The position numbers were made by a program, and so were the translations under genes. A model generated the notes under the pieces. It did no database searches and was not told where the DNA came from. It saw nothing but the letters and a program-made list of their open reading frames with translations. Shown piece after piece: positions 50,925-59,856 of a stretch of 64,000 nucleotides of DNA. The first letter of the stretch is position 1, and each line of letters starts with the position of its first letter. Source of the stretch: Bacillota bacterium (lineage in GTDB: Bacteria > Bacillota > Clostridia > Peptostreptococcales > Anaerovoracaceae); NCBI GenBank assembly GCA_017557505.1, contig JAFYYP010000053.1, positions 1 to 64,000 on the forward strand, in the 5' to 3' direction.

Positions 50925-53900
50925 TTAACAGAAATACTTTATGAGTATATCTTGTAGCCGTTGTCTGTCTGACGATGCAATTGCCTTTCCCAATAAAGTA
51001 GATGATATAGCTGCTCGTATACTCTCTTTAACCTTGGTATTTTTCGCTATCTGTTCCAATGCATGCGAATAAAGGTTTAATAGCCATGAAACGTCAAACC
51101 GGCTAAAATCAAACCTCGCATATTCACAATAAAAATCAAACGCAGCGCTATTTCCAAGAAACTCTTTGAAGTCCTTCGCATTGAGTACGTTAATCAGACA
51201 CCAATAACCTACTTGGTCTAATTCTTCGTATGCTTGTTTAATAGGATATACAACAATCCCATTGCTACCATTATTCGTTTTAGCGGCATCTATTTTCTGC
51301 TTAAGGAAGGCTTTCAATTGAACCTTAGCTGCATTACTTATGTGCGCGTCACATTGCACAAGCATTTTGAACAAATCGAAGCTAAAATTCGTGGACATCA
51401 GTTTGTTTGCCCAGGTGATAAGCTTTTTCTGTTGATTCTTTGAAACATATCCGCAGTAGTGCTGAGTAATCTGGTAATACATCTGGGACAAATTATTATC
51501 TATAATCTGCGAGACTCTCTTTGACAGTCTTCGTGAATAGTATGTCTCCTCTGGTGCAGAAATGTAATGGACAAGATTGCAATAATTGATACCCGTGCTA
51601 GTTGAAAGCAACTCAAACCTCTCGCCCTTTTCCAGCGCAGCAATATGCTTGTCCAAATAGGAAATCAGAGTATTTTCTACAATTTTGCTCGTTGTAGTGC
51701 TGTACATTTTCTTGCGTGCCAGTTGACGATCAAGAAAGAGGATCTTATCATTTATCAGTATTTCCCTAAACTCTTGTGTGAGGATGAAGCCGCATATCTT
51801 ATCAACCAATCCCTGTGAAATGTTAACGTATCTAAGTAATGCGAGACAATTCTTGATTTGGGTTTGCAACCCAATAACATCAATGTTATTTTTTGAAGAT
51901 TTGACCGCATAACTATAGTAATCCAACAAGTTGTTTACAGCGATCTCAATCGAAGCCATATTCTGAAAATCGATTGTTTCGATATGGTATTTGCTCAAAA
52001 GTGCGATTATCTCTTTTGCATCAAAATACTCTATGAAACAGTGAAAATCAATTTCGTCAAAATAAACATCATTTCCATCAATAAACGGAAATGGCTGCTC
52101 GTGCAATACTTTCTTGCCCTGCGTAGAGTATTTGTATACTAACAGGGACATCAGATTTTTCACTGCACTTCTATACTCGGAGAACACATCTGCTACGATT
52201 CCATTTCCAAGCAGGAAATGCAAATAATCGTTTACCCTGCAAATCGCCTTACCACTGCTTGTCATGCCAAATTCTGTTGACCCCGATTCAATTGCTTTTT
52301 GAAGTTTTTGCCCGTCAGTGAAAGCATCATATGAATACTTATAAAGCATATTCGCACTATGAATATCTCTGAGGTTGTCATATGTATTTCGGAATTCTAC
52401 CGGAAGGCGTCTAAACAAGTTTTCAGCCTCTGAGTCATTTGGAGACAATGCTTCGACAGCGTCAAGATCGTAGCAGCGATACCATGTGTTAACATTCTTT
52501 ATTACTTTCCGTAGGCTGATGCAGTTGGATTCCGCAAAATAGTACAGCAGATAGTCCGCGTCCTTAAAAGCTTGCTTTGCGACCTCAGAAAAGTGAAAGA
52601 ACGCTTCGTCATACCGCCTTAGCCTAGATAGATAGAATGCTTTTTTATAGTTTTTATCTAGTGATTTATAATTCTTTTCAGAAAAAGCGTGCATAGCAGA
52701 ATAATTGAACAGAATACAATTCTTATCTGCAAACGGCACCTCGCCAGCAACAAAACGCCTGTATTTGTGACTTTCTTCTACCTCAAGTATTCTCGCTTTT
52801 CTGAAGACATTAAGAATGCAGCGGTATTTGGCCAATTCATCTTTTGTAAGGTTATTCTGTTGCGAATCTGTCATTAGATTAATGGCAAAGAATCTCTTTA
52901 GTAAAAGATCATCCCTTTGAGACAAGCCAATAACTCCGTTGTCACTAATTCTGATATATGGATACAGCCGTTTTGAAACGTCCTCGATTCGAATAGCATT
53001 CAAGCGCTCTAACGGTTGAAGCAAATTATACAGGATCTCAAACGCCTCGTCCTCTGATTTTCCATCCAATGACATCTTGGATTGATTCTTAAGCGCAGTA
53101 AAAATCACATTATAGCGGTCTAAATAATTGTCGATTGAAGAGATGAGTTTATTCCATTCGACAACTTTGAGCCCCTTCGACTGCTGATAAATAAGCTCAG
53201 TATCTGTAAGGGATGAATTGCCAACATAAAGGAAGATAGGCTCTCGGAAACTCCCTTTAAGTAGCATTTTCGTCCAATTAAGAATCAATTTAATATTATA
53301 ATCATTTAGGCTGTATCCTATAAAGACAACCGTGTTGGTGGAAAAAATGGATTTTACCAGGGTTTCAATTAATTTAAAGTTCTCACTATAGTTGAGGTAA
53401 TCCTCTTCTTTGAGTACAAAATTATTGTGTTTGAAATCTCCGTGTAGTTTTAGAATAAATCTATCTCCGTAAATATTCGGAACATCTTCATCCCGCGAAA
53501 CGACCTTAAAACTTTGGCAATACTGGATTGCCGCATCTTCCAAGAGCGTGTCATAGTTGGTGGTAATGAAGGACGCTGGATTTAAGTTTAACATCTCCCG
53601 GTGGATAGTATTTGGCAGCAAGCAAGAGGAATATAGCTGATCTTTGACAAATTTATAGTAATCTTCTTTGTTCTCTCCTAAAGAATAATAAAACATCTGC
53701 GGAATCTGAAGATACTCATCGGAAGAGTACTCATCTTTTCGTGCTCGTCCCAGTGTATCGCTTATTGCGTGAATCAGGCCTTTCCATGTTGGCGCTCCAG
53801 AGAGTGCCGATACACCTGCACCTACAAAAAATGTAAGCGCATTGTTCTGTGAAGCGTTAATTATTCTCTGAAATTCTCTTTCGTACATCGTCATCACCGT

Positions 53901-53927
53901 ATAGTGCATTAGTGTTTCTGCTTCCAT
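50925..53927 (-). CDS. SIR2-domain defence protein, about 1000 aa
   Basis: Probable anti-phage protein that depletes NAD+ on infection. The N-terminal 280 residues are a SIR2-like domain: GAGVSALSGAPTW (36-48), TTNYDTLLE (Asn124) and the catalytic-type His in LKLHGD (His162), then VFIGYSLNDYNIKLI. The remaining 700 residues are helical with no recognised domain. Length and layout resemble defence-associated sirtuins such as DSR2 (about 1000 aa), but family membership was not tested. Several nearby ATG or GTG codons (M7, M12, M14) could be the true start. AT-rich, unlike the genome to the left. Confidence 0.8.
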   Translation of the reverse strand: MEAETLMHYTVMTMYEREFQRIINASQNNALTFFVGAGVSALSGAPTWKGLIHAISDTLGRARKDEYSSDEYLQIPQMFYYSLGENKEDYYKFVKDQLYSSCLLPNTIHREMLNLNPASFITTNYDTLLEDAAIQYCQSFKVVSRDEDVPNIYGDRFILKLHGDFKHNNFVLKEEDYLNYSENFKLIETLVKSIFSTNTVVFIGYSLNDYNIKLILNWTKMLLKGSFREPIFLYVGNSSLTDTELIYQQSKGLKVVEWNKLISSIDNYLDRYNVIFTALKNQSKMSLDGKSEDEAFEILYNLLQPLERLNAIRIEDVSKRLYPYIRISDNGVIGLSQRDDLLLKRFFAINLMTDSQQNNLTKDELAKYRCILNVFRKARILEVEESHKYRRFVAGEVPFADKNCILFNYSAMHAFSEKNYKSLDKNYKKAFYLSRLRRYDEAFFHFSEVAKQAFKDADYLLYYFAESNCISLRKVIKNVNTWYRCYDLDAVEALSPNDSEAENLFRRLPVEFRNTYDNLRDIHSANMLYKYSYDAFTDGQKLQKAIESGSTEFGMTSSGKAICRVNDYLHFLLGNGIVADVFSEYRSAVKNLMSLLVYKYSTQGKKVLHEQPFPFIDGNDVYFDEIDFHCFIEYFDAKEIIALLSKYHIETIDFQNMASIEIAVNNLLDYYSYAVKSSKNNIDVIGLQTQIKNCLALLRYVNISQGLVDKICGFILTQEFREILINDKILFLDRQLARKKMYSTTTSKIVENTLISYLDKHIAALEKGERFELLSTSTGINYCNLVHYISAPEETYYSRRLSKRVSQIIDNNLSQMYYQITQHYCGYVSKNQQKKLITWANKLMSTNFSFDLFKMLVQCDAHISNAAKVQLKAFLKQKIDAAKTNNGSNGIVVYPIKQAYEELDQVGYWCLINVLNAKDFKEFLGNSAAFDFYCEYARFDFSRFDVSWLLNLYSHALEQIAKNTKVKESIRAAISSTLLGKAIASSDRQRLQDILIKYFC

Positions 53928-54096
53928 TCCAGCAAGCTTTCAAATAATCCAAGTTATCATTTTATTTCATTCCGGTTATCTTTCAAATAACTCTCCAGAG
54001 AACGATGTGACGGCCAAGAAAATGATAGGGATGGCTTTACAAGTCTTTAATATGTTCCGTAAGCGCCTTACGCATTTTCTTTAGACTAACTCACCA

Positions 54097-54615
54097 TTAT
54101 ACTGATGCGTGCTCTGAACAAAAACCAATCACTTCAATCCAGTCCGCCAATTTTAACAAATATATCTCTTTTGCTTTTTCTCTATCCGACGCCACTGCAA
54201 TTCCATATACTTTCCCGTGGGAGTAGACGATTGTCCAAATATATGAATGAATAATCTTATTACAAAGCTTCTCAAGATCTAGTTTTATCTCTTCAGCCTT
54301 TTCATAATCATAGTCTTCTACAGCCATATTATAGTAGATCCACTCCTCGTCGCCGATGAATGGATACTTTAATACGGGAACTCTATAGCGCATGATCTGA
54401 AGAGGAGGTTCATGCCATTGGTTTTTCCTTGAAATAGTTCTGGCCTCTTTTTCATTTTCTATAAGTTTGCGAATTATTGTCGCAGAATACAAAACCTCCC
54501 GGCTGATGCTATGTTCGATGAGATTCCTCAGTAACTTTCCGCCTGTATGCAGCCAAAACTGCAATTTGATTTTATGTCTATATAATTCTTTTTGCCAATA
54601 ATGGTCTAAAAACAA
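54097..54615 (-). CDS. uncharacterised 172-aa protein between defence genes
   Basis: No family recognised. Soluble, rich in Trp, Tyr, Glu and Lys; the first half is basic and helical and the second half (HSYIWTIVYSHGKVYGIAVA) resembles a small beta-sheet. It sits between the SIR2 gene and the RloB gene, each about 100-170 bp away, so it may be a separate or accessory defence gene. Confidence 0.6.
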   Translation of the reverse strand: MFLDHYWQKELYRHKIKLQFWLHTGGKLLRNLIEHSISREVLYSATIIRKLIENEKEARTISRKNQWHEPPLQIMRYRVPVLKYPFIGDEEWIYYNMAVEDYDYEKAEEIKLDLEKLCNKIIHSYIWTIVYSHGKVYGIAVASDREKAKEIYLLKLADWIEVIGFCSEHASV

Positions 54616-54717
54616 TAACTATTCCTCCACTCTTTTAGCCATTTGGTAATAACAAGTCAGATTGCATTATTTAGTTTTGATGTTTTTTACATAATCAATA
54701 ACTGTACATAGTATTTA

Positions 54718-55422
54718 TCATATGCTTTTTGGTTTCTCGTTTAGTATTTCTTCAATAATCTTTCCTATATTACTACTGACAACCCCTTTTATGCTATGAA
54801 TATCTTGGTTAATCAACTTCTCCTGAGCAATCGCCACATGTACATTTTCTGCCAATTCTCCAATAGCCGGGTTTCTTTTGGGGTTCATCCCTGTCAATCG
54901 ACGAAAAACATTTTTTGCGTGTGAATACTTATTGTTATCATCCTTGCTTAAGTATTCCACTTCATGATTCTTAATGACTTGTTCATAGCTTCCTCTGACA
55001 TGAAGAATCAAGAATAATTCAAAACCCGGATTTGTCACTGCAACTATATCTGTTTTCTCGATAGAAACTATCAACTCATCATACCCCGTCACCTTTTCTT
55101 CGAATATATCACCGTCAAAGACAATTATCATCTTATCCCGTTCGTGGTCGAAACCATTCTCTGGAAGATTCTTTTGCTTTTCTGCAAATATTGCCAAATT
55201 CTTGGGAAAAGAGATATCTCTATCTTCATCTGTCTTTTCCCAAAGCCGAATATCAATTAAAGGATGAATCCCCAATACTTTTCTTAAATCAATTAACTTT
55301 TTGAAATAAAACGTTTCGGTATTCGCTCCTTCACAAATAAAGAAATACTTTCTATATGGTTCAATCTGATCCTCCCCATCAGAAGAACGGCTGTTCCAAT
55401 TTGTATAAGTGTGTACTGGCAT
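54718..55422 (-). CDS. rloB: RloB-family Toprim-like nuclease
   Basis: A 234-aa RloB-type protein, the second component of AbiL/RloAB-like defence pairs. Toprim features are FFICEGANTETFYFKKL (Glu31) and MIIVFDGDIFEE (Asp103, Asp105). NPGFELFLILHV is the family's third block. Start codon lies 2 bp after the RloA stop, with the ribosome site AAAGGAG inside the end of rloA, so expression is coupled. Confidence 0.88.
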   Translation of the reverse strand: MPVHTYTNWNSRSSDGEDQIEPYRKYFFICEGANTETFYFKKLIDLRKVLGIHPLIDIRLWEKTDEDRDISFPKNLAIFAEKQKNLPENGFDHERDKMIIVFDGDIFEEKVTGYDELIVSIEKTDIVAVTNPGFELFLILHVRGSYEQVIKNHEVEYLSKDDNNKYSHAKNVFRRLTGMNPKRNPAIGELAENVHVAIAQEKLINQDIHSIKGVVSSNIGKIIEEILNEKPKSI

Positions 55423-55424
55423 AA

Positions 55425-56780
55425 TTATTCTCCTTTCTTAAAAGAGAATTGTCGGAAGACAGGAATGGCTCCATATCTTCCTTCAAGGTATGCTTTGCTC
55501 AACTTTTTGTCATATCTTTCTTTGAATCGATCAAGAGAATATATTTTACTAGCATTATCTGCATCTCTTTCAACAAACCAGATTTCATCTCTACGGAAGA
55601 GACTTTGATCCATTATGGTATCTTCGTGTGTTGTGAACACCAACTGCATCCTAATTTCATCATGCGCTTCCATAAATAATCGAAGGAACCGCTCTGTAAG
55701 TTTCGGATGAAGACTACGTTCCAACTCGTCAACAACAAAGACTGCATCTGGGCGATCTGTAAGAAGCATATCTATTAGGTCAAATAGCCGTTTAGTTCCA
55801 TCTGATTCTTCAGAAAAGCTGAAATCAAAAACTGACTTACCATGTTTTAATACAAGAGTCGTAATCTCCGGTTCAGAATTCTCTTTTATACGAATATTAA
55901 AGAATCCACCCTCCACTCTCCAAGTCATTTGAATGCTCGGCAAATTTGTAATCTGCATCTGTGCTTTCAAATGTGCAAAAATGCCCTGTACAATTTCCGC
56001 TGGAATCATCTTGCTCATCTCATCTATGGTGATCTGCCTTGTCTTAATATCAGTTATTCCCGTATCAAATGTCTGTATCAACCTACTGATATTATCCAGA
56101 GATTCATCATTGTAATATGCTTCTGTATTTGATATCCCAACATTTGGATTAATTACAATGATATTATCCATAATCCAGTTGAAGGCTTCAGGGAAAAAAC
56201 GAAGTTTGGGACTATTTTCGTATCTCTTACCACGGTTCATTTCTGTAAGGAAAAGACGAGTATCTTGACCTGAAAAGTCTTCAGAATAAACCTTGAACCT
56301 ACCTTTTTCCGTTGCAGATAGCTTTACATCTTCTCCTAAAACCGGAACTTTACTTCCTTCTCGGACAAATAGTTGATGTGCTCCGCCATCTTGCATTAAT
56401 TCATACAACCATTCTTCGGTTATTCTTCTTTGACTGAGTAGGGCAGAAAAACCATAGGCATAAAAAGTATCGCCTACAGTAAACTGTAATTCAAAAACAC
56501 TCTCACGTTCCTTGTTATCCGCTCTATTTCTGCAGAAATCAGTTACTGATCCAATAGGGAGGCCTTCAATCAGTGTAGCCTTAATAAACGCAAATGCAGC
56601 AACCAAATTAGATTTACCCGATGCGTTTGCGCCATATACAACTGCGTTTTTTAGCAGTTGAGTTTGTTTTATCTTCACTCGATGATTTTTATTATCCTGC
56701 ATCTTACTAGATGACAACATAGACAACTCTTCCTTCTGATCAAAGGACTTAAAGTTCTCAACCGTGATTTTGATTAGCAT
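55425..56780 (-). CDS. rloA: RloA-like AAA ATPase
   Basis: A 451-aa ATPase of the AAA15/SMC-like group that partners RloB. Walker A is GANASGKS (50-57), the ABC-type Walker B is FVVDELERSLHPKL, and QLVFTTHEDTIMD is the switch region. In AbiL and related two-gene systems the ATPase senses infection and activates the Toprim effector. First gene of the pair. Confidence 0.9.
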   Translation of the reverse strand: MLIKITVENFKSFDQKEELSMLSSSKMQDNKNHRVKIKQTQLLKNAVVYGANASGKSNLVAAFAFIKATLIEGLPIGSVTDFCRNRADNKERESVFELQFTVGDTFYAYGFSALLSQRRITEEWLYELMQDGGAHQLFVREGSKVPVLGEDVKLSATEKGRFKVYSEDFSGQDTRLFLTEMNRGKRYENSPKLRFFPEAFNWIMDNIIVINPNVGISNTEAYYNDESLDNISRLIQTFDTGITDIKTRQITIDEMSKMIPAEIVQGIFAHLKAQMQITNLPSIQMTWRVEGGFFNIRIKENSEPEITTLVLKHGKSVFDFSFSEESDGTKRLFDLIDMLLTDRPDAVFVVDELERSLHPKLTERFLRLFMEAHDEIRMQLVFTTHEDTIMDQSLFRRDEIWFVERDADNASKIYSLDRFKERYDKKLSKAYLEGRYGAIPVFRQFSFKKGE

Positions 56781-56844
56781 GATAGTTCCTCCTTTCCATG
56801 CTGCACATTTATTATAGTGCTAACTTGGAAGAGTTTCAATATAA

Positions 56845-56883
56845 AAATGTCTATTTGGAGATATAGTCTCTAAATAGACATTT
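56845..56883 (-). terminator. long near-perfect hairpin, probable terminator
   Basis: AAATGTCTATTT/AAATAGACATTT (12-bp perfect arms) plus an inner GAGA/TCTC, followed on the minus strand by TTTTATATT. It lies 176 bp past the Ntn-hydrolase gene and 65 bp before rloA; the remaining sequence between the genes (56884-57058) shows nothing else. Confidence 0.75.
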
Positions 56884-57058
56884 GATCTGGCGATCTTCGC
56901 TGATCTAGCCTATAATTTACATTCGAATATCTTATTATACCAAGGTAAAGTTCCGGTATTCTATTTGCGATACTAAAATTTATTCAAATCCTTATCATCT
57001 TCCCAGTCAATTCATTGTCTGAGTGAAATGCACATTACAAATGGGCTACTATATATAC

Positions 57059-57769
57059 TTATTTCAGCGACTCTTTCTGTAGCCAAGTGGTTATATCTGG
57101 TGTAATTACTAGGATATCAACCGCGCCACCGACCGTTTCAATAACATTTTTGAATCGCATTGTTTGAATAGTCGTTTCAACTGCATATCGCGCAAAATCC
57201 ACGGCATCTTGCAAAGTAAAGTAATTCCAAAGTATTTCGTCAAAGGGAAGATCCGTGTATTCGTTTTCTTTAGTTTTTAATGCCACTTTTTGTACTATTC
57301 GCGTTAGTGTATGAATCTCACCATCCCATGTTGCTCCTTGAGATGATGTGTCTATTTCTTCAACCTTTTTTGCTTTAACATTTAATTTGTATATGCGCTG
57401 AATTTTCTTCCCTTCATGACTATCATACCCAGCAACAATGAAATTTGTATTTGGAACTGAAGGAAGCTTATTAAAATAATCAATAATAATATAGGGCATA
57501 TCTTCCACTTTACAGTCTTTTGTTATTTCAGTACGAATCATATCTTGAATAAACCCTGTTATTGGTTTCCCTTGCAAAGACCCATCACCACAACAGGAAA
57601 TGCCAGCGCCATTGAAACAAATAAACGTTTTTTCAGTGGAATTGGTTGAATGAATCCCTATGCGCTGTACTATTTTATTCTCGACTGTTTGTGTATTTGT
57701 ATATGTCGTACGTCGATCGCTTGCTAATACTATTCCTTCATTCACATATACAGCTATCAAAAATGACAT
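57059..57769 (-). CDS. stand-alone Ntn-hydrolase (proteasome-fold) protein with N-terminal Ser
   Basis: A 236-aa protein resembling a proteasome beta-subunit. After Met removal the N-terminal residue is Ser1, and Asp17 (in LASDRRTT) sits exactly where proteasome beta subunits have Asp17; Lys31 in VENKI is near the usual Lys33. CFNGAGIS, NFIVAGYD and VDILVITP fit the remaining core strands. It has no proteasome partner, ATPase or Pup genes nearby. It could be an HslV/Anbu-like oligomeric peptidase or amidase. GGGAGG precedes the ATG. Surrounded by secreted-protein and defence genes. Confidence 0.75.
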   Translation of the reverse strand: MSFLIAVYVNEGIVLASDRRTTYTNTQTVENKIVQRIGIHSTNSTEKTFICFNGAGISCCGDGSLQGKPITGFIQDMIRTEITKDCKVEDMPYIIIDYFNKLPSVPNTNFIVAGYDSHEGKKIQRIYKLNVKAKKVEEIDTSSQGATWDGEIHTLTRIVQKVALKTKENEYTDLPFDEILWNYFTLQDAVDFARYAVETTIQTMRFKNVIETVGGAVDILVITPDITTWLQKESLK

Positions 57770-57797
57770 ATTTATACCTCCCTCTTAATTAGAATTA

Positions 57798-58301
57798 TTA
57801 TGGTATAGCGATGGAAAACGCATCTCCAGGCAATGTATTTAAGTCGAGGCTGAAGGATATAATCTCTCGTTCCTCGTTCAAATCGAATTTTCCTTTTACC
57901 TCAATATTTTTCCCAGCTCCTGGATAATGCAGAACTATGTTATATGTTTGATGCTGCCATTGACTGTCTCGATAAGAGGCTTTCAACTCCATGGTTTTCC
58001 ATTGGTCAGCAAAGTCTGTGCAAGATTTATCGAACAGGTATAAGTAATTTGCTTTCTGTATTTCAGTAAGGGCATCTTCCACACAAAATGGTGCCAACTC
58101 CGCATAATACGTATCGATTGCAGTCTGCAAATCTTCATTTTGCGACAATGCATCCAGATAAGTATTCATCCGGTCACCTTTATTGACCGTGAAAAACTCA
58201 ATCAAGAAATCCATTTCAGGCGTTGGTTCTGGGGGATCTCCCCGATAACAACCTGTTAGAACTGCTATCATCATAACTACAATCAAGACTGTCCTTTTCA
58301 T
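57798..58301 (-). CDS. predicted lipoprotein
   Basis: A 167-aa exported protein with a lipoprotein signal: hydrophobic VLIVVMMIAVLTGC with the lipobox LTGC (Cys18), then a Pro-rich spacer and a globular domain of about 135 residues. No family recognised. It lies 28 bp upstream of the Ntn-hydrolase gene in the same direction. Confidence 0.75.
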   Translation of the reverse strand: MKRTVLIVVMMIAVLTGCYRGDPPEPTPEMDFLIEFFTVNKGDRMNTYLDALSQNEDLQTAIDTYYAELAPFCVEDALTEIQKANYLYLFDKSCTDFADQWKTMELKASYRDSQWQHQTYNIVLHYPGAGKNIEVKGKFDLNEEREIISFSLDLNTLPGDAFSIAIP

Positions 58302-58381
58302 TAATATGCTCCTTCACATCTATTCGTTAAATAATATGGCGCAGAGGATGTACCTTTGCGCCATATACTATATCACTATTT

Positions 58382-59212
58382 CTAATTCCAACTTAAAACG
58401 GAGAAACCCCCATCACCCCAATACAGATTAATACAATTCTTTAAGGCCTCGGCTAGCCCTATTACATGAGAATTATACTGAGATACTGCATAGTATGTTC
58501 CATCGTAATAATTTGTCCAAGGAAATACAGAGCATGATACACGGTTCCGCGTCCCTGTAAAATGACCTGTTGTAGAGCCATTCCTCGCAAACCACGTTAC
58601 TTTGTTTTCTTGTGAAGATGTATAGTTATCCGGGATCCAAAAACTAGTTGCATCTAATGCTACACCAAATCCAGCCAGAATGTCTGCTGCGACCAGCGCT
58701 CCAATTCCAGGTAGGAAGGCTAATACTTGGCAGATAAACGCAACATATGTAACAAAGTTTTGGAAATGCCCCATGGTATTATAAGAAACCGTCGAATCGG
58801 TATTTATATGACTGACGCTTAATGTTCTGGAAAATGGGCTGCCCTGAACATAGTACTGATACGTGATCGTTCCATCATAGGTTTCAGGATTAGGCCGTAA
58901 TGGGGGATCTTTCAATAGTTTATTCATAACATCAACCATCATGATGTCTGAATATATGATTCTACTGTCTTCATATCCAACAGTGCTTATTATACCCTGC
59001 ATTCGATCTAATATTGCAGATTGTATGAGATCTCCATCTTGATACAAATCAAATTTTACAAAGACACCATCTTCCTGGAAGCTCAATGTATGTGCATCGT
59101 CTAATCTCACTTCGTTCTCTAAACACCATGATGCTTCCTCCATAGCATAAGTCGGTATTGTTGTTATGCAGAACAACACGAGTACAAGAGCCAATGATAT
59201 GATTCTTTTCAC
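58382..59212 (-). CDS. secreted protein with a glycine-rich hydrophobic hairpin
   Basis: A 276-aa protein starting at a GTG (59212) with AAGGAGTGAG before it. The signal peptide ends at TYA. A long hydrophobic Gly/Ala segment (FVTYVAFICQVLAFLPGIGA and following, about 150-185) could insert in membranes. It vaguely resembles large secreted bacteriocin-like proteins, but I could not confirm a family. No immunity gene is obvious. Confidence 0.7.
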   Translation of the reverse strand: MKRIISLALVLVLFCITTIPTYAMEEASWCLENEVRLDDAHTLSFQEDGVFVKFDLYQDGDLIQSAILDRMQGIISTVGYEDSRIIYSDIMMVDVMNKLLKDPPLRPNPETYDGTITYQYYVQGSPFSRTLSVSHINTDSTVSYNTMGHFQNFVTYVAFICQVLAFLPGIGALVAADILAGFGVALDATSFWIPDNYTSSQENKVTWFARNGSTTGHFTGTRNRVSCSVFPWTNYYDGTYYAVSQYNSHVIGLAEALKNCINLYWGDGGFSVLSWN

Positions 59213-59231
59213 TTTATCTCACTCCTTTCAT

Positions 59232-59408
59232 TTATATATTTACATTATGGACATTTCCTAGAACATTGACAGACGAACCATTAACTGTTATATCCGCAAC
59301 CAACTTACAATGTCCCCTTAGACAGGTACAATCCTTTTGTACTATTACTTTGTTCGTTGTTAGGCTCAGATCAATTTGGCTATTCCAATTCTGGCTAAAT
59401 TGGGGATT
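59232..59408 (-). pseudogene. decayed secreted-protein remnant in a 378-bp gap
   Basis: A 58-residue open frame with no start (opened by a TAA at 59411-59409): QFSQNWNSQIDLSLTTNKVI, then CTCLRGHCKLVADITVNGSS. A further upstream frame VNTSTILVQIKDDVRVGLY is interrupted by a stop. Looks like an exported gene broken by several mutations. Rest of 59213-59590 shows nothing recognisable. Confidence 0.4.
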
Positions 59409-59590
59409 TTAGTCCACCTCTGAGTGGCTAATATAGCCCGACTCTAACATCGTCCTTGATTTGCACTAAGATCGTACTAGTGTTGACACCTTATACAAAT
59501 ACGTCATAATAGTTGCGCCGGGTTCATTTGTTATTGCCGTTCACGTCACCGTTGTTCTATTACCCAAAGCAATACAATAAACAATGAACA

Positions 59591-59848
59591 TCACTTTTCA
59601 GAATAAAAGTATATAAGCTTTGCTAATAATAAACCAAGAAAGGCTGCAATCAACTTGAATCCATAATAATATAGCATAATAAACATTCCAAAGATGGAGT
59701 TGCTCTTATCAAAGAAGACTGCAAATGCAACTGCGCCGAGAATTAGTACTATTAGTAGACTCTTTCGCACAAAGGGATGAATTGCATACTTAAGAAAAAC
59801 ATATTGCATTAAAGCAAACGATAGTAGCACTATAATATTAGAAAGCAT
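59591..59848 (-). CDS. small membrane protein, three helices
   Basis: An 85-aa protein almost wholly hydrophobic (helices at about 2-20, 29-46 and 50-80). Unknown function. It begins 8 bp after the frameshifted lipase gene, so it may be its accessory or immunity-type partner; this is positional only. Confidence 0.55.
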   Translation of the reverse strand: MLSNIIVLLSFALMQYVFLKYAIHPFVRKSLLIVLILGAVAFAVFFDKSNSIFGMFIMLYYYGFKLIAAFLGLLLAKLIYFYSEK

Positions 59849-59856
59849 CGCCTATA

